DNA of 7,579 nt from JBHJOF01 sp050330055 (lineage in GTDB: Bacteria; Pseudomonadota; Alphaproteobacteria; Kiloniellales; JAKSDN01), in contig JBHJOF010000081.1 of the NCBI GenBank assembly GCA_050330055.1, forward strand, positions 1 through 7,579, written 5' to 3'. Under the pieces are notes generated by a model. That model was not told the DNA's origin. It ran no database searches and saw only the letters and a list, made by a program, of their open reading frames with translations. The position numbers and the translations under genes were made by a program. Each line of letters starts with the position of its first letter. Position 1 is the first letter of the stretch. This document shows, in pieces, positions 7,120 through 7,579 of the stretch.

Positions 7120-7579
7120 ATGTCCGCGCTCCAATTCATCGAGCGACCCTCGCCGAACCACGACGCCCGGCCGAACGGCCGGGCGATTGACATGCTGCTG
7201 CTGCACTACACCGGCATGCAGACGGCCGAGATCGCGCTGACGCGCATGTGCGACGCGGCGGCTGAGGTCAGCGCCCACTACTGCATCGACGAGGACGGCA
7301 CCACGTATCGCCTGGTGCCCGAGGCGCACCGCGCCTGGCATGCCGGCGACAGCGCCTGGGCCGGCGAGGCCAGGGTCAATGCCTGCTCGATCGGCGTCGA
7401 GCTGGTCAACCCGGGCCACCAGTGGGGCTACCGCCCCTTCCCGGAGCCGCAGATGACGGCCCTGATCGCGCTCGCCCAGGACATCCTGGCGCGGCACGCG
7501 ATCCCGCGGGCCCGCGTGCTCGGTCACTCCGACGTGTCACCTCTGCGCAAGGAGGACCCGGGCGAGCTGTTCGACTGGG
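7120..7579 (+). CDS. N-acetylmuramoyl-L-alanine amidase, AmpD/AmiD type (amidase_2), 3' end outside window
   Basis: The frame from ATG 7120 is open to the window edge, giving 153 residues of an amidase that normally has about 220-250. It is a zinc amidase cutting the bond between N-acetylmuramic acid and L-alanine of peptidoglycan or its fragments. The expected zinc ligands are present: H29 (MLLLHYTGM), H136 (VLGHSD) and D146 (EDPGELF). E94 (IGVELVNPG) and K144 are the usual catalytic helpers. The conserved HSDVAPGRK block reads HSDVSPLRK here, with a Leu for Gly. No signal peptide is seen at this start, which favours a cytoplasmic, AmpD-like recycling role, although the sequence is closer to the AmiD group. 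There is no clear ribosome binding site; an out-of-frame ATG at 7110 overlaps. Coupling to the preceding hydrolase is likely. Confidence 0.93.
   Translation, partial: MSALQFIERPSPNHDARPNGRAIDMLLLHYTGMQTAEIALTRMCDAAAEVSAHYCIDEDGTTYRLVPEAHRAWHAGDSAWAGEARVNACSIGVELVNPGHQWGYRPFPEPQMTALIALAQDILARHAIPRARVLGHSDVSPLRKEDPGELFDW

Noticed and set aside
7110..7190. Out-of-frame ATG at 7110 as the amidase start or as a small gene
   Set aside because: It runs in another frame and stops after 26 codons; the family sequence begins from ATG 7120.

Overview
The window looks like chromosomal DNA of a GC-rich alphaproteobacterium, probably of the Rhodospirillales type. This is judged from the very high GC at third codon positions, a CCCGGG-cored intergenic repeat of the kind common in such genomes, and the gene families present (DUF3750, a glycine-zipper TerB/J-domain DjlA, Uup, an AmiD-like amidase). 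The taxonomic call is an inference; there is no marker gene in the window.

Layout: at the left edge, on the minus strand, is the first third of a hydantoinase/5-oxoprolinase gene (1-310). A 318-base gap follows (311-628), with an AT-rich presumed promoter and an inverted pair of 31-base palindromic repeats. A DUF3750 membrane-anchored protein (629-1384, plus) converges on, and overlaps by 32 bases, a GNAT acetyltransferase (1353-1970, minus). A 315-base divergent regulatory gap (1971-2285) carries three dyads, including a 21-base near-perfect palindrome resembling operators of the polyhydroxyalkanoate regulator PhaR. From 2286 to the right edge everything reads rightward: djlA-like co-chaperone, uup (ABC-F ATPase), an EamA-family exporter, a broken KamB/NpmA-type 16S rRNA methyltransferase, a cysteine hydrolase, and the start of an AmpD/AmiD-type N-acetylmuramoyl-L-alanine amidase that runs off the end.

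The djlA-uup-eamA genes are tightly packed (2-base gap, then an ATGA stop/start overlap) and are probably one transcription unit. The hydrolase and amidase are 11 bases apart and probably co-transcribed. No single pathway ties the genes together; they are mostly housekeeping and envelope functions.

The most notable item is the methyltransferase at 5879-6517. Read from its natural ATG it aligns along its length with the KamB/NpmA family that methylates A1408 of 16S rRNA (aminoglycoside resistance). Codons 24 and 26 are TGA and TAA, while the residues between and after them (D25, H28, D30, then the SAM motif) stay in register. Everything downstream, including both family-defining tryptophans, is intact. 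This looks like recent inactivation by point substitutions, or a sequence error, rather than a frameshifted relic.

I found no CRISPR array, RNA gene, insertion sequence or defence system.
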